A DNA stretch of 64,000 nt from Streptomyces sp. NBC_00102. Lineage in GTDB: Bacteria > Actinomycetota > Actinomycetes > Streptomycetales > Streptomycetaceae. The notes under the pieces are model-generated. The model ran no database searches. It was not told the DNA's origin and worked only from the letters and a program-made list of their open reading frames with translations. The position numbers and the translations under genes were made by a program. How positions within the stretch are numbered: the stretch's first letter is position 1; each line of letters opens with the position of its first letter. The stretch is taken from NCBI RefSeq assembly GCF_026343115.1, contig NZ_JAPEMC010000001.1, positions 682,001 through 746,000 on the forward strand. The letters run 5' to 3'. Below, one piece after another: positions 7,114 to 14,251 of this stretch.

Positions 7114-7143
7114 GGAGCGCCCGCCAGGCTCAGCGGGCGCTCC
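7114..7143. terminator. Bidirectional terminator between convergent genes
   Basis: GGAGCGCCCGC (7114-7124) and GCGGGCGCTCC (7133-7143) form a perfect 11-bp stem with an 8-nt loop. It ends one base before the stop codon of the minus-strand membrane gene and serves both directions. Confidence 0.8.
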
Positions 7144-8124
7144 TCATCCCGACCGCCGCCCGCCCAGGGAGTTCAGCAGCGCGGCGCCCCGTTCGGCGTC
7201 GTCCACGCTCACCGCGAAGTCCTTGCCCCTGGCTCGTATGACGAGGCACTCTCCGCCGCGGAGCATCACCGTGGTCCCCAGCCCGCTCAGCCGGTAGCCC
7301 CAGCCGCCCACCTGGGTCGGCCTGCGGTACTCGGACCGGGCCGACTCGATGTCCTGGAGGGCCCAGCGCCGCGCCGGCCAGCCGAACGGCCCGAACGACA
7401 CCTTCAGCCCCTTCTCGCTGACGGTCGCCTGCACGGAGGCGCAGCCCAGAACCAGCACCGAGGAGAGCGCGACGGGCACGATCACCGACCAGGGCGGGGT
7501 CGTCACCCCCACGACGGCGACGAGGGCGGCGGCCACGGCCACGCCCCCGGCGAGCGCCGCGACCGCATGGAGCCACGGGTTGGACGCCCGGGAGAACCAC
7601 ATGAGCCGCTGACCGTCCGGCAGAACCATGCGCGGGCCGTCCTGCGCCGGCCCCGGGGCGGGGGCCCTCCGGCCGGCCACCCGCCACGCGGCCAGCCCGA
7701 CCACGGTCGCCACCGCGAGAGTTCCGAGGGCCCAGCCCGTCACCGAGCCGGCCTCATGCCAGTCGGCCCGGTCCAGGTTGGCCCGTACGATCGATGCCTG
7801 AACGCCGACCAGGAAGACACCCGCCGGGAGCAGGACGGCGCCCGCCCACCCTCGCGCCGCACCACCCCGCCGCACGTTCGCACGCCACACCGCGAGCCCG
7901 GCCCCCGCGACCACCACCGCCCATATCAGCGCGGGGACGAGTGCGGCGGCCCACAGGGGCATGGAGCCGTCGGGCCGCCCCGTTCCGTTCCAGTGTGTCG
8001 CCACCCTGCCCGGCAGCCGACTGCCCGCCGCCGGGACCATGCCCACCAGTAGCGCCAGGATTCCGACAACCCAGCAGACGGCACCCCATAGGGCGCCGCT
8101 GCCGCCGTGCGCGCGCTCGCTCAC
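7144..8124 (-). CDS. DUF1648-type integral membrane protein
   Basis: The 326-residue protein has about six hydrophobic segments (VCWVVGILALLVGMVP near residue 16, WAAALVPALIWAVVVAGAG near 60, and others). The first loop carries THWNGTGRPDGSMP, the hallmark of DUF1648. The C-terminal third is soluble and beta-rich (LKVSFGPFGWPARRW, GYRLSGLGTTVMLRGGE), like PH-type extensions seen in relatives. The function is unknown; relatives take part in cell-envelope stress and often pair with a YtrA-like GntR repressor. Its GTG start overlaps the GntR stop as GTGA, so the two are translationally coupled. Confidence 0.82.
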   Translation of the reverse strand: MSERAHGGSGALWGAVCWVVGILALLVGMVPAAGSRLPGRVATHWNGTGRPDGSMPLWAAALVPALIWAVVVAGAGLAVWRANVRRGGAARGWAGAVLLPAGVFLVGVQASIVRANLDRADWHEAGSVTGWALGTLAVATVVGLAAWRVAGRRAPAPGPAQDGPRMVLPDGQRLMWFSRASNPWLHAVAALAGGVAVAAALVAVVGVTTPPWSVIVPVALSSVLVLGCASVQATVSEKGLKVSFGPFGWPARRWALQDIESARSEYRRPTQVGGWGYRLSGLGTTVMLRGGECLVIRARGKDFAVSVDDAERGAALLNSLGGRRSG

Positions 8125-8471
8125 TGCTCCGCCCCCCTGATCATCTCGGCCAGATCCGCCCTGCTGTAACCCAGCCGCGCGGCATCGGCCACCAGATCGG
8201 CCACCCGGTCCAGCAGCGCGGAGCGCCGGTCCGCTCCGGCGGCCACCGTCACGCCCCGACCGCGCCGGAACTCCAGAACCCCCTGGTCCCGGAGGCTCCG
8301 GAGGCCGCGCAGAACCGTGTTGACGTTCACGCCCAGCGCCTGGGACAGGTCACGTGCCGGTGGAAGCCGGTCCCCCGGCAGGCATTCCCCCTCCGCGATG
8401 GCGCGGCGGATCGCGCCCGCGACCTGCTCGTGCAGGGGGCTGGCGTCAGCGGTGTTCAGCGTCAACAGCAT
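8121..8471 (-). CDS. Short YtrA-type GntR repressor
   Basis: The 116-residue protein starts at MLLTLNTADASPLHEQ. Residues 10-75 form the GntR winged helix (GDRLPPARDLSQALGVN, NTVLRGLRSLRDQGV), followed only by a short helical tail (SRADLAEMIRGAEQ), the plan of the YtrA subgroup. The ATG at 8471 lies inside a perfect palindrome that would be its operator. Occupation would block both transcription and the start codon region. It should repress itself and the coupled DUF1648 gene. Confidence 0.88.
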   Translation of the reverse strand: MLLTLNTADASPLHEQVAGAIRRAIAEGECLPGDRLPPARDLSQALGVNVNTVLRGLRSLRDQGVLEFRRGRGVTVAAGADRRSALLDRVADLVADAARLGYSRADLAEMIRGAEQ

Positions 8472-8496
8472 GGTGCTAATGAAAGTAGCACCATGC
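8468..8496 (-). promoter_or_regulatory. GntR operator palindrome over the start codon
   Basis: GCATGGTGCTA (8468-8478) and TAGCACCATGC (8486-8496) are perfect 11-bp inverted arms around a 7-nt spacer. The left arm contains the repressor's ATG (8471-8469). On the minus strand CATTAG ends a few bases before the ATG, so a leaderless mRNA is plausible. Autorepression is inferred from the position. Confidence 0.75.
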
Positions 8497-8544
8497 GCTT
8501 GATCAGGGGAGGGTGCGAGCGGGCTGATCACCCGTCGAGGAGCC

Positions 8545-9786
8545 TCACCCCACCCCGTAGTGGTCCGCCGCCACCCGGGCCATGGCGCCGATGCGGTCCG
8601 CCTTCACGCTGTTCGCGGAGAAGAAGGCGTGTCCGCCGACGGCCGGGTAGTCCTCGGCGAGGGTGAGGTGGCGGGAGAGTTCGGACGTGCTCTGCCAGGC
8701 GGAGTTCTGGGCCGGGTCGCCGGCCTTGTAGAGCGCCTCGCCGATGTAGAGGTCGACGTCCGTACCCTCCACCACCTCCGCCCACCACGGCACCAGCTCG
8801 GCGTAGTCGGCCCCCGACTGGCCGATGCTCCAGTAGAGCTGCGGGCAGATGTAGTCGATCCAGCCCTGCTTGATCCACTTGCGGGTGTCCGCGTGGAGGT
8901 CGTCGTACGTCTCCACCCCGGCGGAGGTCGGGGAGCCGAGCGGGTCCGTCGTCTTGTTGCGCCAGACGCCGAAGGGGCTGATGCCGAAGCGGACGTTCGG
9001 CTTGATCTCCTTGATCCGGTCGGAGGTCTCCTTCACCAGCCGGTCGATGTTGTCCCGGCGCCAGGCCGCCTTGCTGCTGAAGCCGGAGCCGTGCTCGGCG
9101 TAGGTGTCGGCGTCGTCGAAGGTCTGGCCGGAGACGGGGTACGGGTAGAAGTAGTCGTCCCAGTGGACGGCGTCGATGTCGTACCGGCCGACCGCGTCCA
9201 TCATGGCGTCCTGGACGAACGAGCGGACCTCCGGCAGCCCGGGGTCGTAGTAGAGCTTCCCGCCGTACGGAATGACCCACTCCGGGTGGACCCGGGCGGG
9301 ATGGGTGGCGAGGAGCTTCTTCGGGTCGGTCTGGTTGGAGACCCGGTACGGGTTGAACCAGGCGTGGAGTTCGAGGCCGCGCGCGTGGGCCTCGGTCACC
9401 GCCGTGCCGAGCGGGTCCCAGCCGGGGTCCTTGCCCTGGACGCCGGTCAGGTACTGCGACCAGGGCTCGTGGGGCGAGGGCCAGAGGGCGTCGGCGCTGG
9501 GCCTGACCTGGAGGATGACCGCGTTCAGGCCGAAGCGGACGGCCCGGTCCAGGTGGGCGATCAGTTCGCTGCGCTGGGTGGCCGCCGACAGCCCGGTGGC
9601 CGAGGGCCAGTCGACGTTGGCCACCGTGGCGATCCACATCCCTCGCAGCCCGGTCACCGCCCGGTGACGTCGGTCACGGGACACGGGCCCGACGGCCCCC
9701 GCCGGACCCGGTGCGGCCAGGGCCGCCACCGCCCCGGCCGCGCCCAGCATGAATGCCCTCCGGCCCATGCGCCGCATACGCTCCAC
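8545..9786 (-). CDS. Secreted family-10-like glycosylhydrolase (GHL10/DUF187)
   Basis: The 413-residue protein opens with a twin-arginine signal (MGRRAFMLGAAGAVAALA), so it is exported by Tat. The mature part is a TIM-barrel of the GHL10 family: GMWIATVANVDWPS, then LNAVILQVRPSADALWPS, LELHAWFNPYRVSN, DAVHWDDYFYPYPV and IDYICPQLYWSIGQ. Relatives act on glycans such as cell-wall or exopolysaccharide chains; the substrate here is unknown. Length is normal and key acidic residues (WDDYF) are present. It is followed by no partner gene and stands apart from the GntR pair. Confidence 0.87.
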   Translation of the reverse strand: MERMRRMGRRAFMLGAAGAVAALAAPGPAGAVGPVSRDRRHRAVTGLRGMWIATVANVDWPSATGLSAATQRSELIAHLDRAVRFGLNAVILQVRPSADALWPSPHEPWSQYLTGVQGKDPGWDPLGTAVTEAHARGLELHAWFNPYRVSNQTDPKKLLATHPARVHPEWVIPYGGKLYYDPGLPEVRSFVQDAMMDAVGRYDIDAVHWDDYFYPYPVSGQTFDDADTYAEHGSGFSSKAAWRRDNIDRLVKETSDRIKEIKPNVRFGISPFGVWRNKTTDPLGSPTSAGVETYDDLHADTRKWIKQGWIDYICPQLYWSIGQSGADYAELVPWWAEVVEGTDVDLYIGEALYKAGDPAQNSAWQSTSELSRHLTLAEDYPAVGGHAFFSANSVKADRIGAMARVAADHYGVG

Positions 9787-9886
9787 CTTCCGCTCGTGCT
9801 CGGTCGCACCGCTCCGGTCGGGTGCGTGACGCAGATCATGCCTTCTCGGACCGTTGATGACCCGCAGGTAACTTGGGCCGCGTCGC

Positions 9887-9918
9887 CGGGTACCGTCTGG
9901 AGGTCGAAGCGGGTACCG
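9887..9918 (+). promoter_or_regulatory. Direct repeats upstream of the hydroxyacyl-CoA dehydrogenase
   Basis: CGGGTACCG occurs at 9887-9895 and 9910-9918, 23 bp apart, each with the palindromic core GGTACC. They end 45 bases before the start codon. This is a possible operator for a fatty-acid regulator, on position alone. Confidence 0.3.
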
Positions 9919-9962
9919 CCACCCACGGGCCCCGCGATACGGAGATCAGGGAGAGGCACGAG

Positions 9963-10835
9963 GTGACGGACTCTATGGCCGACATTGCACGCGTCGGAGT
10001 GGTCGGCTGTGGCCAGATGGGCGCAGGTATCGCGGAGGTCTGCGCACGCAGTGGCCTTGAGGTGATGGTCGCGGAGACCACCGGTGAGGCCCTGGAGATA
10101 GGGCGTACCCGGCTCCAGAACTCCCTGTCGAAGGCCGCCGAACGCGGCAAGATCACCGAAGAGGAGCGCGACGAGACCCTCGGCCGCCTCAGCTTCACCA
10201 CCGACCTCGGCGAGTTCGCCGACCGCGATCTGGTCATCGAGGCCGTCGTGGAGAACGAGCAGGTCAAGACGGAGATCTTCCGGGTGCTCGACCAGGTGGT
10301 GACGCGGCAGGACGCGATCCTGGCCTCGAACACCTCGTCCATCCCGCTGGTGAAGCTCGCCGTGGCCACGTCCCGTCCGGACCAGGTCATCGGCATCCAC
10401 TTCTTCAACCCGGCGCCGGTGCAGAAGCTCGTCGAACTGATTCCCGCCCTGACGACGTCCGAGCAGACCGTGCTGCGGGCCGAGTCCCTCGTACGGGAGG
10501 TACTGGGCAAGCACCCCATCCGGGCGCAGGACCGGTCCGGGTTCGTGGTGAACGCCCTGCTGATCCCGTACCTGCTCTCCGCGATCCGGATGTTCGAGTC
10601 GGGCATCGCCAGCCGCGAGGACATCGACAACGGCATGGAGATGGGCTGCGCCCACCCGATGGGGCCGCTGAAGCTCGCGGACCTGATCGGCCTGGACACG
10701 GTGGCCTCCGTCGCCGACTCGATGTACGCGGAGTACAAGGAGCCCCTGTACGCCGCTCCCCCGCTGCTCCAGCGCATGGTGGACGCGGGCCGGCTCGGCC
10801 GGAAGACGGGGGCGGGGTTCTACCCGTACGCCTGA
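9963..10835 (+). CDS. 3-hydroxybutyryl-CoA dehydrogenase
   Basis: From GTG 9963, behind GGGAGAGG, the protein has 290 residues, close to the family's 282-290. Residues 9-30 form the NAD-binding fold (VGVVGCGQMGAGIAEVCA). The catalytic region reads ILASNTSSIPLVKLA and GIHFFNPAPVQKLVELIP (His of the catalytic pair), then a C-terminal helical domain (NALLIPYLLSAIRM, CAHPMGPLKLADLIGLD). It oxidises (S)-3-hydroxybutyryl-CoA to acetoacetyl-CoA, or the reverse, in fatty-acid or polyhydroxybutyrate metabolism in the cytoplasm. It is a single-gene unit closed by a strong terminator. Confidence 0.93.
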   Translation: MTDSMADIARVGVVGCGQMGAGIAEVCARSGLEVMVAETTGEALEIGRTRLQNSLSKAAERGKITEEERDETLGRLSFTTDLGEFADRDLVIEAVVENEQVKTEIFRVLDQVVTRQDAILASNTSSIPLVKLAVATSRPDQVIGIHFFNPAPVQKLVELIPALTTSEQTVLRAESLVREVLGKHPIRAQDRSGFVVNALLIPYLLSAIRMFESGIASREDIDNGMEMGCAHPMGPLKLADLIGLDTVASVADSMYAEYKEPLYAAPPLLQRMVDAGRLGRKTGAGFYPYA

Positions 10836-10842
10836 CCGTGCA

Positions 10843-10884
10843 ACTGTGGGCCCGGAGCTGCGAGTTCGGCTCCGGGCCCACAGT
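10843..10884 (+). terminator. Strong terminator after the hydroxyacyl-CoA dehydrogenase
   Basis: ACTGTGGGCCCGGAGC (10843-10858) and its exact complement (10869-10884) form a perfect 16-bp stem with a 10-nt loop, eight bases past the stop codon. Confidence 0.9.
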
Positions 10885-10961
10885 CCTGTCCGGGGCGTGC
10901 GCGGCCCGACTACGGTACGACCCGCCACCCGTCCGCCCCCTCCGTCCGAGGAGATACCGGC

Positions 10962-11582
10962 ATGTCAGCCACCACCGCTCAGCCGCCGCCCACCGCGGCC
11001 GCGCCTGCCGAGCGGCGCTCCGCGCGCCTCGTCACCGAGGTGCTGGCCCCGCCCCATCTCGTCGTCCTCGTGCTGATCGTCATCGGCACGCACGCCACCG
11101 GCTCCCTCGCGGGCGCCGGCTGGGGTCTGCTCGCCGGGGTCTTCTGCGGTGGCCTGCCCATCGTCTTCGTCGTCGCCGGTGTCCGCCGGGGCCGGTGGTC
11201 CGACAAGCACCTCAAGATCCGTGCCCAGCGGTGGATACCCCTGTTCGTCACCCTCGGCTCGGTCCTCGTCGGCACCGGCCTGCTGGCGGCACTCGGAGCG
11301 CCCCGCGAGGTCGTCGCCCTGGTGGCCGCCATGATCGCCGGGCTGCTGCTGACGATGGCCGTCACCGTCTGGTGGAAGGTCAGCGTCCACACCGCGGTCG
11401 CCTCGGGCGTGGCCGTCGTGATCACCGTGGCGTACGGGTGGTGGGCCGCCCTGCTGTACCTCGGCGTCGCGGCCGTGGGGTGGTCCCGGGTCTCGCTGCG
11501 GGACCACACGACGGGGCAGGTCGTCGTGGGGGCCGTGCTGGGCGGTACGGCCGCCGCCGCGGTCTTCGCGGGACTCCGCTGA
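10962..11582 (+). CDS. PAP2-family membrane phosphatase-like protein
   Basis: The 206-residue protein has five or six membrane segments (LVVLVLIVIGTHATG, LFVTLGSVLVGTGLLAA and more). Two PAP2 motifs can be read: KVSVHTAVASG in place of PSGH and WSRVSLRDH for the SRxxxxxH motif. The last Asp of the third motif is Gln (HTTGQ), which I also associate with this actinobacterial subgroup. It probably removes phosphate from an isoprenoid or phospholipid at the membrane. It is convergent with the NUDIX gene. Confidence 0.72.
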   Translation: MSATTAQPPPTAAAPAERRSARLVTEVLAPPHLVVLVLIVIGTHATGSLAGAGWGLLAGVFCGGLPIVFVVAGVRRGRWSDKHLKIRAQRWIPLFVTLGSVLVGTGLLAALGAPREVVALVAAMIAGLLLTMAVTVWWKVSVHTAVASGVAVVITVAYGWWAALLYLGVAAVGWSRVSLRDHTTGQVVVGAVLGGTAAAAVFAGLR

Positions 11583-11599
11583 GCGGTTCGCCGGAACAT

Positions 11600-11700
11600 G
11601 CCTCCGCCGGAACAGGACTCCGCCAGGACAGGACTCCGCCGGAACAGGGCCTCCGCCGAAAAAGGGCTCCGCCGGACCGGGGCTCCTGCCGGGCGCAGGA
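11600..11700. repeat. Degenerate ~17-bp tandem repeats
   Basis: Six imperfect head-to-tail units built on CTCCGCCGGAACAGG fill the space after the PAP2 gene. They have no conserved reading frame and end just before the palindromic terminator. Confidence 0.7.
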
Positions 11701-11705
11701 CTTCC

Positions 11706-11742
11706 CCGGTGGGGCGGCCGGACCGTCCGGCCGCCCCACCGG
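11706..11742. terminator. Bidirectional terminator, PAP2/NUDIX
   Basis: The two 18-base arms (11706-11723 and 11725-11742; core GGGGCGGCCGG and CCGGCCGCCCC) are exact complements. The natural loop is about five bases. It separates convergent genes. Confidence 0.85.
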
Positions 11743-11764
11743 CGCAACCGGTGCGGGGCCGCCG

Positions 11765-12295
11765 TCACCCCAGCCTGAGGTGGTGGAGCATCAGCAGTCC
11801 GGCCGCCATGTTGGCCGCGGGTACCTCGCCCCTCGCGACGAGGTCGGGTACGGACTTGAGGGGCACCCACTCCCGGCGCGAGGACTCGAAGCCGTCGGCG
11901 GGCGGCCCGGTCCAGTGGGCCTCCTCGGCCCAGTAGAGGTGGTGGCGGGCGTCGGTGAGTCCGTTGGAGGGCTCCACCGTCATCAGCGGCCGCAGCGCGC
12001 CGGGGCGCCAGCCGGTCTCCTCCTCCATCTCCCGGGCGGCGGCCACGGCGATGTCCTCGCCGTCCTCGACCACCCCCGCGGCGAGTTCCCAGCCCCAGCT
12101 GTCGGTGATGAAGCGGTGCCGCCAGAGCAGCAGGACCTCGTCGGCGTCGTTGACGACGGTGGCGGCGGCGACGGGGCGCAGCCGGATGACGTAGTGGTCG
12201 AGATGCCTGCCGTCGGGGAGTCGGACGTCCGCGAGGTTCACCCGGAACCAGCGGTTCTCATAGACAGCTTGTTCGTTCAAGTTCGCCCACTGCAC
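11765..12295 (-). CDS. NUDIX hydrolase
   Basis: The 176-residue protein starts at GTG 12295. The Nudix box is complete at about residues 74-96: GVVEDGEDIAVAAAREMEEE followed by TGW, with the REMEEE metal-binding glutamates. Ahead of it are the strands HYVIRLRPVAAATVV and EVLLLWRHRFITDSWGWE. The form resembles ADP-ribose/nucleoside-diphosphate-sugar pyrophosphatases, cytosolic Mg-dependent enzymes; the substrate is not certain. It is a lone gene, convergent with the PAP2 gene. Confidence 0.9.
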   Translation of the reverse strand: MQWANLNEQAVYENRWFRVNLADVRLPDGRHLDHYVIRLRPVAAATVVNDADEVLLLWRHRFITDSWGWELAAGVVEDGEDIAVAAAREMEEETGWRPGALRPLMTVEPSNGLTDARHHLYWAEEAHWTGPPADGFESSRREWVPLKSVPDLVARGEVPAANMAAGLLMLHHLRLG

Positions 12296-12382
12296 AGTTC
12301 TGCCACCTTTCGGTCGATCGGTGACAACATCGCAGCAGGGGCGGCAGGTTGAGGGAACGTACGCTTCCGAATGCGCCGGGGC

Positions 12383-13744
12383 TCACAGGGGCACGCGCAG
12401 CGCGCCCCCGATCACCTCGGCGGCCCGTGCGGCCTCGGCGCTCCCGCTGGCCACGAGGTCGTCGCGGACCGCCCCCATCCGCTCGCGCAGCCGGCGCGAT
12501 TCGACCCCGCGCGCCCGTTCCGCCATCTCCGTGGCCGTGCCCGCCGCCCGGTCCGCCTCCCCCAGGCGCAGCTCCACCTGGGTCAGCATCGCGAGCCGGT
12601 GCACGCGCCCCCGGTCGTGCGCAGGGGCGCGTACGGCCAGGGCCGCGTGCTCCCTCGCGGCCTGGAGGTCGCCCAGGCCGAGCAGGGCCTCGGCGACCTG
12701 TACGTCCACCAGGCCCGGCTGGACGTACGCGGTCTCCTCCGGCTCCGCGCCGGGCAGGATGCGGGCGGCCAGCTTTTCGGCGCGGCCGATGCGCTCACGG
12801 GCGCACCGTCCGTCCCCGAGGCGGGCGTACGCCTTGGCCTGCATGGCGTGCAGGTCGGCGGCGAGCGCGGGGCTGACGCGGTGTCCGGCGGCCCGTATCG
12901 CCGCCTCGGCGAAGGCGACCGCGCGGCGGAACTCCCCCAGGTGCAGGGACTGGTTGACGAGCAGGGCGATGACGTAGCCGCCGAGTGCCCGGTCGCCGCT
13001 CGCCTTGGCGAGGCGCAGCGCCTGGTGGAAGTAGCGCTGGGCCAGTCCGTGGGCGTCGGAGTCGTAGGCGCAGATACCCGCGAGGGAGACGAGTCCGGCG
13101 GTCGCGCGGTGCAGCCGGCGGCCCGTCGCGTCGTCGTGGCCGGCGTGCAGCAGCGGGGCGACACCGGCGTTGAGGAAGCCCACCACCCGGCCTCTCGTGG
13201 CGATGCCCCCGGCCTTGCGGTACAGGTGCTCGTAGTGACCGCGGGCGGCGCGCAGGATCTCCAGGTCGGCGGGTCCGATGCGGGAGGGGCCGGGACGGGA
13301 GACGTCGATGTCCTCGGGCGGGTTCTCCCACTCCCACACGGGGATCACGGCGGCCGTCCCGGTGACGGCGGGTACGCCGGTCAGCCGCGGGTTGTGCTGC
13401 CCGTCCGCGCGCCACAGCGCGGTGGCCCGCTCGACGAACCCGGCGAGCGGGGTGCCGGGGGACGGCGCGTCCGGCGCGCCCGGTGCGCCGCCCATGCCGA
13501 TGTCGTCGAGGGTGACGGGCCGCCCCAGGCGCCTGGCGAGGACCTCGCAGATCAGGTCGGGCACCTCGCCGCGCGGGCGCTGGCCCTTCAACCACCGTGA
13601 CACGGCCGTGTGTTCGTACCGCAGCCGCAGTCCCCGGGCCTGTCCGGCCCGGTTCACGTGTCCGGCGAGCCCCGCCCGCGAGACGCCCGCCTCTTCCACG
13701 AGGGACTCCAGCAGGATGTTGGGTTCCATACGGTCGCGCTCCAC
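12383..13744 (-). CDS. NsdA-like regulator with helical (TPR-like) repeats
   Basis: From GTG 13744, behind GGAAGGGGGG, the protein has 453 residues; the ATG at 13729 is an alternative start. The N-terminus reads NILLESLVEEAGVSRAGLA and RYEHTAVSRWLKGQRPRG, a helix-turn-helix-like segment. From about residue 140 it consists of helical pairs (HYEHLYRKAGG, YFHQALRLAKASGDR, AREHAALAVRA) with TPR character. This matches the NsdA/NsdB group of Streptomyces regulators that repress sporulation and antibiotic production. It sits downstream of pheT behind a terminator, with its own promoter region. Confidence 0.75.
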   Translation of the reverse strand: MERDRMEPNILLESLVEEAGVSRAGLAGHVNRAGQARGLRLRYEHTAVSRWLKGQRPRGEVPDLICEVLARRLGRPVTLDDIGMGGAPGAPDAPSPGTPLAGFVERATALWRADGQHNPRLTGVPAVTGTAAVIPVWEWENPPEDIDVSRPGPSRIGPADLEILRAARGHYEHLYRKAGGIATRGRVVGFLNAGVAPLLHAGHDDATGRRLHRATAGLVSLAGICAYDSDAHGLAQRYFHQALRLAKASGDRALGGYVIALLVNQSLHLGEFRRAVAFAEAAIRAAGHRVSPALAADLHAMQAKAYARLGDGRCARERIGRAEKLAARILPGAEPEETAYVQPGLVDVQVAEALLGLGDLQAAREHAALAVRAPAHDRGRVHRLAMLTQVELRLGEADRAAGTATEMAERARGVESRRLRERMGAVRDDLVASGSAEAARAAEVIGGALRVPL

Positions 13745-13844
13745 GCGTTCCCCCCTTCCGCACCGCGCCCCGCGCGCCGGGCCCGGGCAGGTGGGTCGAA
13801 CCCGTGCCGGACGCGTGCGCCGCAAGGTTCCAGCCAAGCACCGA

Positions 13845-13861
13845 TTCACACGGGGTGTGAA
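13845..13861 (-). promoter_or_regulatory. Palindrome upstream of the NsdA-like gene
   Basis: TTCACAC and GTGTGAA are perfect 7-bp arms around GGG, about 100 bases before the start codon of the minus-strand regulator. It stands out as AT-richer than the region and is a likely protein-binding site. The regulator is unknown. Confidence 0.45.
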
Positions 13862-14166
13862 CGGAATGCCCGAACCGTCCCCCTGTGCGCCCTCCCGCAG
13901 TGGGGCGGGCATCGGTTGACTGGGCGTCTCGCCGGAACGCGGCGGGGTCGTCGCGGCTCCCCCTCGTACAGCTCCGACGGCCCCCGTCCGCACCGCCCGC
14001 CCTGCCGGCCTGCCCGACACACCACGGCAGGGCGGGCGGTGCCGGACCGCACGGTCCCACTGCCCGAACGAACAGGAGGGTGGCCACGGGACGGAGACCG
14101 GGGCCGAAACGCTTCCGGTCCCGACTCCGGGCCCGGGTGCGGTCCCACCGCGGACGGCGAGACGGC

Positions 14167-14201
14167 GGAGGGGCGTATCCGGTCATCGGATACGCCCCTC
14201 C
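14167..14201 (-). terminator. pheST terminator
   Basis: GGAGGGGCGTATCCG (14167-14181) and its exact complement (14187-14201) form a 15-bp stem with loop GTCAT. It lies 51 bases after the pheT stop. Confidence 0.88.
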
Positions 14202-14251
14202 TCACCGTGCCGGGGCGCCAGGACGACGGCCCTGACAGCCCTGACGGGTCG

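Larger units (their letters stand above)
13745..14251. other. Intergenic region between NsdA-like gene and pheT
   Basis: About 500 bases without a supported gene. It contains the palindrome at 13845-13861 and the pheT terminator at 14167-14201. The rest is GC-rich with no frame showing consistent third-position bias. The promoter of the NsdA-like gene must lie here. Confidence 0.6.
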
